The notes beneath the pieces were generated by a model. That model was given only the letters and a program-made list of their open reading frames with translations. It was not told where the DNA came from and did not search any database. This document shows positions 44,447 through 53,977 of a stretch of 64,000 nucleotides of DNA, piece after piece; the stretch's first letter is position 1, and every line of letters begins with the position of its first letter. This DNA comes from Pinus tabuliformis (lineage: Eukaryota; Streptophyta; Pinopsida; Pinales; Pinaceae). Position numbers and translations under genes: made by a program. The stretch is taken from NCBI GenBank assembly GCA_031772625.1, contig CM062818.1, positions 212,591,742-212,655,741 of the forward strand, in the 5' to 3' direction.

Positions 44447-44712
44447 CACAACACAAGTGAGTGTCAGACCAAGCAGTCGCTGGTGGCCGAGTTGAAGGCT
44501 TTCGAATCAAATGCATGTTTCGACCCTAAGTGAGAACCCGACAAGGGGAATGGCAAAGGGAATTAGATCATTGACACAGATCTTAGTGCTACTGTTTCCA
44601 CGAAAATGATCCAGAAGAATGAGCCCGAAGATCCAGAGGAGGGGGAGTGTCTTTTCCACTCATAGGTGCGGGTGAAGGGTTCACCAATGCAATTCATTGT
44701 TGACAGTGGGAG
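44447..44712 (+). pseudogene. gag-protease fragment of non-autonomous element, copy B, left piece
   Basis: It aligns with 9157-9431 of copy A, from the zinc-knuckle end through the acidic linker to the protease motif GTTGACAGTGGGAGCC (VDSGS). At least three in-frame stops are present. Its left end is abrupt: 5' LTR and most of gag are missing. Its right end is cut by the Tat-like element inside the protease active-site motif; the remainder resumes at 56105 after the GAGCC target duplication. Confidence 0.85.
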
Positions 44713-46846
44713 CCTGTTGAGGTCCCCGAGGTCGGGTCAACAACAAGGGGGATACCCACCCGGTCCGGAACCGGGTTGGCGGCTCCTTGCCCGTTTGGAG
44801 TAGCGGGTACGACTGGGGGTACTGGGCCTAGTTTCCCAATGTGATGGGTGTGTGTGTGTGCGTAGAGTCTGATGGTATTAGTCTAAAAAGGGGGAGGGAT
44901 TCTTCTAAGCTAGTCTTAATTCTAACTGCTAAATTAACTCTATGCTAATGTAATCTAATGAAGAAAAATACATCTAATCTACGCTAACCCGGGGTGTTTT
45001 TCTTTTGTTATGCGATCTAGAAAGATTTCTAACAGCAGCCGATAATAAAGATCATTCAACTGATATCAGAATATAAATCAATAAAGATAAACCATTCTGC
45101 ATAAGATGTTAGGCAGAGTAGTTGTGAACAACATATCGCATAATCATTTTTCTATATGTTAAACATAAATAAATGACCCCACCGTACAGAAGTGCCAAAT
45201 GGTAATACAGACATTCATGCAATAACATACAAAGAACTCAGCCACATATCACTTTAGGAATACTAGCAGAATCTAGCCAAGAGATAAAAGTACCATTTAT
45301 GACTAAGTTCACTAATAAACTTCAAGTAACAATGATTTATTTCTACTTGTTCTAACATCTGCTAAGAGTACAGAAGTGCAACATCAGTAACAGATATTAA
45401 AATGCAAACATAAATAAATCTCGATCCATCCATTCATCAAAAACCTCCTCTGAGGGTGTAGAAGTGCATGTTCTGAGGATAAGTTTTTTGACAGATTTCC
45501 GGACCCTTCTCCAAAAACCATGAGAAGGGTTAAAAACTACTAACTAATCAATATTAATTACATGAAATTATGGAATCGGCCTCAAATGACCGCCCTTTTA
45601 CTAAAAGCAACTTTATTTCTAAACTTAAAATCTAATTTCTGACCGTTTCTGTATATTCTCTTTAGTGTTGTCAACAGTGTAATGCTTTCCTGGGAAGAGT
45701 CGGCTAGCCGCCTTCTTGTTTCGCTCGGGAGATAAAAGTGGAAATAGAAGGAGCTGGCACTTCCTTTCGGCAGACCAGAAGATATTTTCGAAAACCTTTC
45801 TCTAGCTGGGTGTATTCGCCACGTGTATACTTAGCGTGTCCCAGTTTCTTCTCGAAATGATTTTGCTGTTGCCGTTTTCGGTTTTCGGTCGTGCGAATGA
45901 TTGAGTGTGTTCGGAGTCGTGATGCATGGGCAACTCCCTGTTTTGAGAATTTCTTCCGTTCTTTGTTCCAGGTTTTCCTGAAGCGTTCTCCTTCTCATGC
46001 GGTTCTTTCTCTGCTTCACTAAGTCTTAGCTTCAGGATCTTTTCTGAATACGCTGCTTTTGTGCGCCTTTGACTCTGAGTCCTGGATAGTCTAATTTCAT
46101 CGGTGCCGGTTGGCTGATAGCCTGGAATCCGCGGTTCTGCTGCATGCGGCATCTATTTGCGGAAGCATTCTCTCTTTGCTGATTGGCGCTTTCCTCTTTC
46201 CTTCAGATGTTTCCTGCATATAAACTTATATCAGTTGCGTGTCTTGTAGTCTATGCAAAGGAGAAGTGAAATGAAAAGACTTGACGTGAAAGCATTAATC
46301 TTTAATGAACGCACAATTCTAACATCCATCATCACTTGACTCTTTGATAAATGTAACGCAATCATTCCTAGATACTTAAGCATGCGGTCATTAAATTCTT
46401 TCAAGGCGCGCGCTTAATGCATGGGTCTATCGTGTGGTAAGTCTTTTCAGATCGCAAATCGCAAATCGCAGATTTTTGCCATCGCAGATCGCAAATCGCA
46501 AATCGCAAATATCGCAAGTTCTCGTTTAATGGTTACGTCGTATAGCGTAATGCTTGCGATTTGCGATATCGCATATCGGCGATCGCATTGCTCGAAGGTT
46601 TTTCTTTTAAGGGGCGCGTGTGAGGTATGCGATGCGATAAACTTTGCATCGCAATTTCGCAGTATTTGTTTTTCATGCTTGAGTTATGCTTTGGCCTTTC
46701 CTTGCGATGTGATTTGAGCCTTAGGGAGAGAAATACAAAAACTTTAGAAAAAATATTTTTTTGGGATTTTCGTTCAGGGTCCCCTCTTCGCTTGACGTTA
46801 TTGCTAATGTCAAGTGAAGAAAGGGGGGTTGTTGGTGACCACAACA
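44713..46846 (-). repeat. 3' LTR of the Tat-like element
   Basis: About 2134 bp. The plus-strand start TGTTGAGGTCCCCGAGGTCG is followed by a CCCGGT/ACCGGG hairpin (44759-44775). A dense ATCGCA cluster lies at 46451-46662. Confidence 0.95.
46451..46662. promoter_or_regulatory. ATCGCA/TGCGAT motif cluster in the 3' LTR
   Basis: About eleven ATCGCA and four TGCGAT words fall within roughly 210 bp, partly as AAATCGC tandem units and partly as palindromes such as GCGATATCGC and CGATCGC. In the transcribed (minus) orientation it lies in the first few hundred bases of the LTR, the U3 part, where enhancer elements sit. Confidence 0.6.
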
Positions 46847-47954
46847 ATGGCGATTCACTGTGAAGAACCAGTTATCTCTGCTTGTTCTATTGCATTTTCA
46901 CTTCCAAAACATAAAAGTTTTCTTATGCCTAAATTTTGTGATGGACAGATAGAGTATTACCTTTTATCGTGTCAATGATGCTTCGTCACAACTTCTTATT
47001 TGATTCTAATTGTTTGTTTCCCGTGGGTTATTTTTTGTATTCATACCTAGTCATTACTCAGTCTCCTCAAAGACAAAATAAGGTCTTCTCTGCGTATTGG
47101 CTTTGTAAAGTATGCTCATTTGTCGCAGGTAGAGCCTCTGCTGCCCGCAAGCGTCCATAGCCTCGACAGGGTTACCATGTTATCCAGCAATGATCCTTTT
47201 TCCTGCTTGAGGTTGTTTACAACATTCCAGAGAAAAATCATTTTGACACTTTTTCTTTCTTTTTTGATTTTTTATTCTCTAAAGAACAATGTCTTGGTTT
47301 GGTGGCCAAATTATGACACAGTCATTCACTTGATTTATACTTTTTGCTGAACAGGCTGGCTCGTGATGAGACCCCTTGTCTTTCGATTGCACAATCTTCA
47401 GTCGTTGCCCTGTTTTGGTAGACAGTAGTGGCAAAGTTAGCAAGTTATAATATCTATGATCATGATAAGCCACCTCGTGATGAGACCTCTTATTCTTTGA
47501 GATATAGTGTTTTCTTGTATTGTCTCTCTGGATGCTGCGATTTTCCTTAGCAGGGAGGAAGTCATTGTTTTTCCTTAAGAAAGCTCTGGACGACAATAAT
47601 AGAGTTTTAAGAACAGTAGTTTTGCAGAGAATACCTATTTTGCTATCGATGATACCTTGCATAGCATTGGTATAAAAACAATTTTTTGCCAAAAGTTACT
47701 CTCATCCCAGGCTTCTTTATGAAGTTTGAAACTAACATCATATTCAGGTTAAAGTCAACTCTATTTGTCAATAATAAAAGTCAGATTTTTCGAAAAGTTT
47801 TGCTATTTATACAAGTGAAATCAAAATTTGATACAAAAATGGTATGTTTCTTCATGAATACTATTTATGATCATTCACAACCAGCCCTATCTATGAAAAA
47901 TGAAAACTAACATGAAAATTTAAAACTATCTTACAAAAACAGAAGGATGACCTT
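46847..47954 (-). other. post-integrase non-coding region of the Tat-like element
   Basis: No conserved domain was found. CTCGTGATGAGACC occurs at 47360 and 47470, a short internal repeat. A 137-codon minus frame (47279-47692) runs through it but resembles nothing I know. No purine tract is visible next to the LTR at 46846. Confidence 0.55.
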
Positions 47955-49070
47955 CTATGGGAAATACATTTTGAGGATTTGTCCGTTTACAGGCAGAGAA
48001 TCTCTCCTGCCTGTCAAGTCCTGCAACACAAAAGTCGACGGGCCTATGACTTCTATGATTTGAAAAGGACCAAGCCATAGCTTCTGGAATTTCGTATGTT
48101 TTCCCTTCTCTTCGTGAGCCTTATCCCACTTCAAAACTAGATCACCCATCTGGAAGTTTTTTCTGGTCTTTATGTTCGAGTCAAAAGAGGATTTTATCAG
48201 CGCTTGGTGGTGAGCATGGGTTTTCTTGGCCTGTTCTCGTTGTTCTTCTAACTTGATTACCTCCATTTGCCTTAGTTGTAAGGGAGAAGTAGGTACTTCA
48301 TTAATGTATTGTACTAAGGACAAAGAGGGAATGAGTAAGTGAGTAGGAAGAACTGCTTCTCTCCCGTAAACCAAATTAAAGGGAGAAGTCCCGATAGAGG
48401 CTTTCTTGGTAATTTTGTCTGCCCATAAGGCGTTTACCAGCGCTTTGTGCCAATTCTTTTGGTTTTGGTCAACTGTCTTTTTGATAATCCTGATTAGGTT
48501 CTTGTTCGTTGATTCAGCCAATCCATTGCCTTGCGGATAGTAGTTGGCATAATACTTCAGTTTGAACCCTCTTTTGAGTGCGAACTCAATCATGGTATTT
48601 CCAGAAAAATATGAAGCATTATCAAATATTAAGGCCGTCGGCAATCCAAACCTAGTAATGATAAACTGATCTATGAATTCAACAATGTTTTCAGAATTAG
48701 CTGCCTTGAGCAGAACTGCCTCTACCCATTTAGTAAAATAGTCAGTTGCAGTGAGGATATACCTATGCTGTTTAGAGGAGTGAGGAACGATCTCACCTAT
48801 TATGTCCAGGCCCCATTGGCTGAACGGCTGTTCGATGTTAACCGGCTGCAGTGGCATGGACGACCTCTTTTGTTTTCCTGCAGCAGTTTGGCAGACTTGG
48901 CATTTTCTCACATGATTGTACGAGTCTTTGAACAGCATGGGCCAATAGTATCCTGCACGTAAGATCTTGTGTGCGGTGGCTTCTTCAGCATAGTGTCCAC
49001 CTGCTGGTCCATCGTGGAGTTCCTGCAAAACCTTTTCGGCTTCAGTTTTCTCAAGACATCTAAGAAGCAC
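47955..49070 (-). CDS. integrase of the Tat-like element
   Basis: A 371-codon open segment. The zinc domain has His in LHDGPAGGHYAEEA and Cys in CQVCQTAAGK. The catalytic triad is complete: Asp in LTATDYFTKWVEA, Asp in ALIFDNASYFSGN and Glu in YYPQGNGLAESTNK. The C-terminal domain includes VLKWDKAHEEKGK, KLWLGPFQIIEVIGPSTFVL and ends VNGQILKMYFP. No chromodomain is present. The frame connects upstream with RNase H, but an 8-bp tandem duplication of GAAGCACA (49064-49079) shifts it. The ATG at 49070 is therefore not a natural start. Confidence 0.9.
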   Translation of the reverse strand: MLLRCLEKTEAEKVLQELHDGPAGGHYAEEATAHKILRAGYYWPMLFKDSYNHVRKCQVCQTAAGKQKRSSMPLQPVNIEQPFSQWGLDIIGEIVPHSSKQHRYILTATDYFTKWVEAVLLKAANSENIVEFIDQFIITRFGLPTALIFDNASYFSGNTMIEFALKRGFKLKYYANYYPQGNGLAESTNKNLIRIIKKTVDQNQKNWHKALVNALWADKITKKASIGTSPFNLVYGREAVLPTHLLIPSLSLVQYINEVPTSPLQLRQMEVIKLEEQREQAKKTHAHHQALIKSSFDSNIKTRKNFQMGDLVLKWDKAHEEKGKHTKFQKLWLGPFQIIEVIGPSTFVLQDLTGRRDSLPVNGQILKMYFP

Positions 49071-49079
49071 AGAAGCACA

Positions 49080-49510
49080 GAATCATAGTTTCTTTTAAAT
49101 AAGACATCATTTACGAGCTGTTATTGTTTGGCTTTTAACCTCAGGGCTCTCTTTTTTATGTGATCCAGGTGAAATGGAGCATATCCGTTCTTTAGGAAAT
49201 AAATGATGTCGGCATAAAATGATTCTGCGTCGTTTAGGCTTACCTCATACGCGTGTACCTCTTCAGGTGACTCTTCGAGGATTTGCGATGCTCCAGCTAA
49301 CATCTTGCAGAAGCCTTGGCCTCTTACGATGTGTGCCGGCTTGATTTCCAGGTCGTATTCTTGCAAGGCGGTGATCCAATTCGCTCTCTTTTTGCCCACG
49401 TCTTTCTGAATCAGGAGGTTTCTTACCATCGGGAATGGTACTATGACCTTGGTATGGGCCTTTAGCAAGAAGGGTCTGAAATATTTGACTGCTTTAAAGA
49501 CGGCATATGC
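49080..49510 (-). pseudogene. RNase H tail to integrase linker, Tat-like element
   Basis: It is in phase with the pol frame after a TAG (49508-49510): AYAVFKAVKYFRPFLLKAHT, KVIVPFPMVRNLLIQKD, WITALQEYDLEIKPAHIVRG, then a linker with ILEESPEEVHAYEV. A second stop, TAA at 49118-49120, ends it. These are conserved end-of-RNase H segments of Gypsy elements (the TDHKAL-like and QEYDLEI motifs). Confidence 0.75.
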
Positions 49511-51637
49511 CTATTTTTCTACGTCCGAATATTTCAGCTCAGCACCTTGTAAGTTTGAGCTAAAGAATGCGATTGGGGCTTCTGCCTTTTCTTTGTTTGC
49601 CTGGGTCAAGATCGCAGCATAAGAATGCTCTGAGGCAAACGGGTATAAGACAAATGGTTCTGAAAAATTTGGGGTTGCTAGGGATGGAGCGTCGATGATG
49701 GCTTGTTTGGTTAAGTTAAACGCTTCGTGCTCGTCTAGACCCCATTTAAAGTTTGAATTCTTTTTTATCATTTTTTGTAAAGGAGAAATAATACGTGAAA
49801 AATCTGGGACAAATCTTTTCACAAAATTGATCTGTCCTAGGAAAGATTGCATGGTCTTTTTGTTATGGGGCATGGATATCTCAGAAATTTCTTTGATTCT
49901 GGCAGATTCGATGTGAATGCCCGATTTGGACACTATGAATCCTAGCAATTTTCCTTCACTCAACGCGAAAAAAGATTTCTTCGGGTTAAGCGAGATTCCA
50001 TACCTTAAACATCTTTGAAAGATTTGCTTCAAATCTTTGAGATGGTCGCTTCGTTTTTTGGAGTACACAGTTATATCATCCAGGTAAATCACTACTGATT
50101 TATTGATTAACCCTTTGAACACAATATCCATAGCTCTTTGAAAAGTAGCGTCGGCGTTGATCAGACCAAACGACATCTTTCGATACGCGTAGGTACCCCA
50201 CTTAGTTCGGAAGGTGGTTTTTAGTTGATCGTCTGGGTGTACCAGCACTTGATTATATCCTGAAAATCCATCCAGGAAAGACATCAATTCTGAGCCTGCT
50301 ACAGCCTGTAATATTTGCTCCATAGGTGGGAGGGGCAAATTGTCCTTCTGACAGGCTTTGTTGAGATTCCGGAAGTCGATGCAGATTCTAATATCTCTGT
50401 TTTTCTTCCTAACAGGTACCATATTGGATACCCATTTGGAATGTCTGACCGGGAAAATTATTCTGGCTCTCAACAACTTATTCAGCTCAGTGTTTATCTG
50501 ATTTTCCAGGTTGGGGTGGATTTTTCTGAGCTTTTGTTGGACGGGTTTCTTGTTGTCGATCATAGGGATAGTGTGCTGAATGATAGAAGTGTTATAAGTT
50601 TTCAGCTCATCGTAGTTCCAGGCAAAGACGTTCTTGTACTGTCGTAGAAGACGGATGTATGCTGATTTTTCTTCAGGAGCTAGGCCTTGGCCTAGATTGA
50701 CGTTTTGGGGTTTCTCGTCGGTTCCTAAGTTCACTGATTCGTAGTTCAAAGTTGAACTGTAAAGTTTGGCGTTAGCTGACCTTTTGAACCGACTTTTTAA
50801 GTCATACAAATCTTCTAATTTGACCACTGATTTGGGTATAGCGTTATCAGTGCCACTTTGTTGTATTTGGTGGTCATGACAGTCCTCGTCGATTATCTGG
50901 TTTGAGTAGGATCCTTCGGAGGTAAGGAAACTTACAATGTCTGGGTCGTCGTTGAATACTCTCCAGTTGGTGATGTTGTCAGGGATAGACGGTTTAAAAA
51001 TTAATTCTATCGAAAACCTATCTGGACTAAAGTCTTCAGAGGGAATGAGTCTGGAGGCTATGTTTGCTAGCAGGTCTGCGCTTGCATTGTGAAGTCTTGG
51101 GATTGATGACATATTAAATGCTGTAAAATGCGCAGTGAGATCTTGCACTAAAGATTGGTAGTGCTTTAAATGACTAGACAGGCAATGTATGGTGTTACGT
51201 ACCTGTTTGACGACGATCTCGGAATCTCCAAAGACTTGAAGATATTTGACGTTGGAGCCGATTGATTTGTATAAACCTTGCACCAAGGCTTCGTATTCCG
51301 CTGTGTTGTTCGTGCAATCAAACTCCAGTCTGCATGTGAGCATGGTCTTATTTCCGTCTAGGCTAATCAAGACGCATCCTGCTCCCACTCCCTCGTTGGA
51401 CTTAGAACCATCAAAATATAATTTCCAAAATAAAGAAGTATTTACAGGGTTATCTAAGAAACTAACACATTTTGAATCATCAGTCTGAGAAAAGTTTTCT
51501 ACTTGGGACACGACTGAATTTTCTAAATATGGTGATACGTGAGCATTGAAATTTCCAAGGAAAGAGTCTACCGAATAGTTGTCTATGATGCTGCTGTTGT
51601 ATGCTATGGCTTCGTTCTCTCCCTCCAGGTCCGTCAC
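49511..51637 (-). CDS. archaeal-type RNase H plus reverse transcriptase (and degenerate RNase H) of the Tat-like element
   Basis: A 708-codon frame. Residues about 68-195 form a second RNase H domain of the type usually called archaeal or RVT_3: LYFDGSKSNEGVGAG (Asp76), NTAEYEALVQG (Glu114), FGDSEIVVKQV (Asp138) and NASADLLAN (Asp188), so the DEDD set is complete. RT follows (about 380-620): RKKNRDIRICIDFRNLNKAC, FLDGFSGYNQVLVHP, FGLINADATFQRAMD and YLDDITVYS (Asp520, Asp521). At the start of the usual RNase H, the expected LDAS motif reads PFASEHSYAAIL (about 666-677), so its first Asp is Phe. The frame is in phase with gag-protease, separated by TGA at 51659. It ends at an in-frame TAG. Confidence 0.88.
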   Translation of the reverse strand: MTDLEGENEAIAYNSSIIDNYSVDSFLGNFNAHVSPYLENSVVSQVENFSQTDDSKCVSFLDNPVNTSLFWKLYFDGSKSNEGVGAGCVLISLDGNKTMLTCRLEFDCTNNTAEYEALVQGLYKSIGSNVKYLQVFGDSEIVVKQVRNTIHCLSSHLKHYQSLVQDLTAHFTAFNMSSIPRLHNASADLLANIASRLIPSEDFSPDRFSIELIFKPSIPDNITNWRVFNDDPDIVSFLTSEGSYSNQIIDEDCHDHQIQQSGTDNAIPKSVVKLEDLYDLKSRFKRSANAKLYSSTLNYESVNLGTDEKPQNVNLGQGLAPEEKSAYIRLLRQYKNVFAWNYDELKTYNTSIIQHTIPMIDNKKPVQQKLRKIHPNLENQINTELNKLLRARIIFPVRHSKWVSNMVPVRKKNRDIRICIDFRNLNKACQKDNLPLPPMEQILQAVAGSELMSFLDGFSGYNQVLVHPDDQLKTTFRTKWGTYAYRKMSFGLINADATFQRAMDIVFKGLINKSVVIYLDDITVYSKKRSDHLKDLKQIFQRCLRYGISLNPKKSFFALSEGKLLGFIVSKSGIHIESARIKEISEISMPHNKKTMQSFLGQINFVKRFVPDFSRIISPLQKMIKKNSNFKWGLDEHEAFNLTKQAIIDAPSLATPNFSEPFVLYPFASEHSYAAILTQANKEKAEAPIAFFSSNLQGAELKYSDVEK
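51053..51436 (-). other. additional RNase H domain (residues about 68-195 of the 51637-49511 frame)
   Basis: It lies between protease and RT, with all four catalytic acidic residues in place. In Tat elements as usually described the extra RNase H follows the ordinary one, so this place is unusual. Confidence 0.8.
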
Positions 51638-51658
51638 TATGTACTTTTGGTGCAGTTC

Positions 51659-53944
51659 TCATTCAACCTTTATTTGATTTGGCTTCCCATTGAAGGGTAA
51701 CCACATGTGCGACCAGTCAGTCGAAAAATATCCGTGTAGCTTCTCGGACCAATCCCTGCTAAGAATTAGACCATAAAATTCAGGGATGTCAGCAACTAGA
51801 ATATCGATGACCTGGCACACCTTGGGGTTGGACGATAGTCTTATGTTCACTTGATTAAGTTCGCCTATCACTTCGACTTGTGATCGATCAAGTTGAACTA
51901 TGCGCACTGCGGATTTTTGTGGTTGAACATTAAGTTTGGCACATATTGACTTGGGTAGAATATTGGTTGAAGCACCAGAATCAACCAAGCAGTTATGCAC
52001 GTTTCTGTTAAAGATCTCGTAAGTGAGGAGGAAAGGGGGAGTGTGAGATCTAGACCTCCCTCCAATCAAGGCGATGTCATTTGGATCGATTTTATTGATC
52101 GCGTTGATTGGGGGTCTTCCTATATTATGGGAAGCTATAGCTGTAGGTAGAGGCGCAGTAGGTACGTCGTGTAACTCTTTCATCATGATCTTCTGTTGGT
52201 GTTTCAATTTGCTCAGCTCGTACAGGGTGATATTAGCCCTAGTCTTCTTCATGTCGTCGATGATGTTATACTCCATTTCATCCGACACTATTAGTGTCTT
52301 TGATGGAGGTGATTGCTCTGATTGGACTGGGCTAAATGAGGTCGCTTTAGGGGTTGTCTTCTTTGTTGCGACCTTTTCTTTTGCTGGAGGGCTTGTGCCC
52401 TTTTGTTTTGGGGTAGTCTGGGGAGGATCAAGTTGATTTCTGCTTCTTGTACTAACCGGAAGTGCTTCTTGATCTTCCTCTTGTGGGAGGATGAAATCCC
52501 ACATTCCTTGTAGTTCCACCACTTCTTCATCGTCGGTATGCGTTTCAGCGGTGTTCTCTTCTTCTTCTTCTTCAAATTCCACGTTAGAGACCACGCTAGG
52601 TGGCTTCGTCTCCATAGGAGGATTTCTCTTAAAACTCCTAAAAGGCTTTCTTGGGGACGATTCTGCTACTTGTTTCCTGATATCAATCATCTCATTTGAC
52701 ATGGCCTTTAATACCTTTTGTAATCTTTCCATGTCGAAAGGATCCTTCGTTTGCTTCTTCTTGGTTTCTTCTTTGAAAGAGATTTTCTTAGATTTACGCT
52801 CTTCGATTGTAGATCTCTTTTCTAGGGCTACTACGCGTCTTTCGACTGCTAATGCCTCAGCCAAATTTTCGACTAAGGTTGTCTTGCTTGCCCTATCTAT
52901 GAAGATGGCCAAGTTTGAAGGTAAGGCAGTGATGTACCATTCGCATCTTACTTCCTCGCTGGGTTGGGAAGCAGCGGGGATTTTATTGAGGATCTTGTTG
53001 AACCGTAAGTTAAAATCTTTAATGGGTTCCCGAGCCTCAGCTCTAAGATTGGACAGATCATTGATTAGTGTCGTTGTCGATCTATCATCGCCGAATTTAG
53101 TGAGAAATTGATTTTGAAAAATATCCCAGCTGGTGATAGATCCGGAGGGTAGCGAGAAGTACCATGACCCGGCCGTCCCTTGCATCGTATAGGGGAAGAG
53201 TCGAACCATGGCGTCTTCGTTGGTAACTCCGTTGAGATCAACAGAAAGCATGAAATTATTGATATGTTCTTCAGCTAGCATTCCAGTTTCTGGATTGAAC
53301 TTTGGTAACCACTTCTCGGGATGGGCAGGTATTGGACTCAGGGGTGGAGGCATTAGAACCGCCCCAGGGTTGTTCCATGGAGATTGTGCCATCACTGAGT
53401 TGCTGGTTAGTAAAAGTGTAGAAGATGATCTTTGAGGTTGAGAAGATAGAGATGTTATGATCTTTGACGATTGTGGAGGAAGGGTTGCGGAAGATGGATG
53501 AGTGATTTGAGGTGGAGATGTGGGTGGTCGACTTCGCGGAGAGGGAGTTGAAATGGATGAGGTGGATGAAAGAGTCTCTCTGTCAGACTCTTGAAATGCT
53601 TTCCTTGCTCTTTTCCTAGTGGGGAGAGGGATTTCAGTTGGCTGAATGCCAAACTTTTCACTCTTCAATCGGGTCAGGGGATGAGCAGGGTTGTATTGCG
53701 AAGTCAAGCTGCTTTTAGATTTATCAGATTTCTGGTTAAAAATAGAGAATCCCTGGAGTTTATGGATCAAGGTTTGAACTTCAGGGGGATCGAAAATAAG
53801 TTGTTCTGATGTATTGGGATGTATAGCAGCGGTGGATGTCCGAGCGACTTCCAGTTCCGAGTTTAGTCGTATTGGGGAAGTCGGGGAAGTTGGTGAGGGT
53901 GATTTTCTCTTAGAATGGTATTTGGGTTTTGAATTATGTGCCAT
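51659..53944 (-). CDS. Gag-protease of the Tat-like element
   Basis: A 761-codon frame whose ATG lies only 33 bp from the 5' LTR. Residues 1-180 are Ser/Pro/Thr-rich and probably disordered. A capsid domain follows (about 205-375): LPKFNPETGMLAEEHINNFM, WDIFQNQFLTKFGDDRST, LSNLRAEAREPIKDFNLRFN, ILNKIPAASQPSEEVRCEWY. Then come Lys-rich and Glu-rich linkers and an aspartic protease with NCLVDSGASTNILP (Asp655) and YGLILSRDWSEKLHGYFSTD. No CCHC zinc knuckle was found, as in other Tat-type gags. It ends in TGA (51659-51661), beyond which the pol frame continues in phase. Confidence 0.88.
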   Translation of the reverse strand: MAHNSKPKYHSKRKSPSPTSPTSPIRLNSELEVARTSTAAIHPNTSEQLIFDPPEVQTLIHKLQGFSIFNQKSDKSKSSLTSQYNPAHPLTRLKSEKFGIQPTEIPLPTRKRARKAFQESDRETLSSTSSISTPSPRSRPPTSPPQITHPSSATLPPQSSKIITSLSSQPQRSSSTLLLTSNSVMAQSPWNNPGAVLMPPPLSPIPAHPEKWLPKFNPETGMLAEEHINNFMLSVDLNGVTNEDAMVRLFPYTMQGTAGSWYFSLPSGSITSWDIFQNQFLTKFGDDRSTTTLINDLSNLRAEAREPIKDFNLRFNKILNKIPAASQPSEEVRCEWYITALPSNLAIFIDRASKTTLVENLAEALAVERRVVALEKRSTIEERKSKKISFKEETKKKQTKDPFDMERLQKVLKAMSNEMIDIRKQVAESSPRKPFRSFKRNPPMETKPPSVVSNVEFEEEEEENTAETHTDDEEVVELQGMWDFILPQEEDQEALPVSTRSRNQLDPPQTTPKQKGTSPPAKEKVATKKTTPKATSFSPVQSEQSPPSKTLIVSDEMEYNIIDDMKKTRANITLYELSKLKHQQKIMMKELHDVPTAPLPTAIASHNIGRPPINAINKIDPNDIALIGGRSRSHTPPFLLTYEIFNRNVHNCLVDSGASTNILPKSICAKLNVQPQKSAVRIVQLDRSQVEVIGELNQVNIRLSSNPKVCQVIDILVADIPEFYGLILSRDWSEKLHGYFSTDWSHMWLPFNGKPNQIKVE

Positions 53945-53977
53945 TCATAGCTGTGGCCCTCCTTCTAGTGCCAGAAA
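53945..53977 (-). other. very short leader with primer-binding region, Tat-like element
   Basis: The minus strand reads TTTCTGGCACTAGAAGGAGG right after the LTR end; the TGGCACTAGAAGG part is in the position of a primer-binding site. It does not match the initiator methionine type and I cannot name the tRNA. An upstream ATG overlaps the gag start out of frame (four codons). Confidence 0.6.

Noticed and set aside
47279..47692. 137-codon minus-strand frame after the Tat-like integrase
   Set aside because: No motif, and it contains a short internal DNA repeat; probably non-coding post-integrase sequence.
52291..53111. Frames on either strand overlapping the Tat-like gag (for example 52491-53111 plus)
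   Set aside because: Shadows of the 761-codon gag-protease frame, which shows the capsid and protease motifs.
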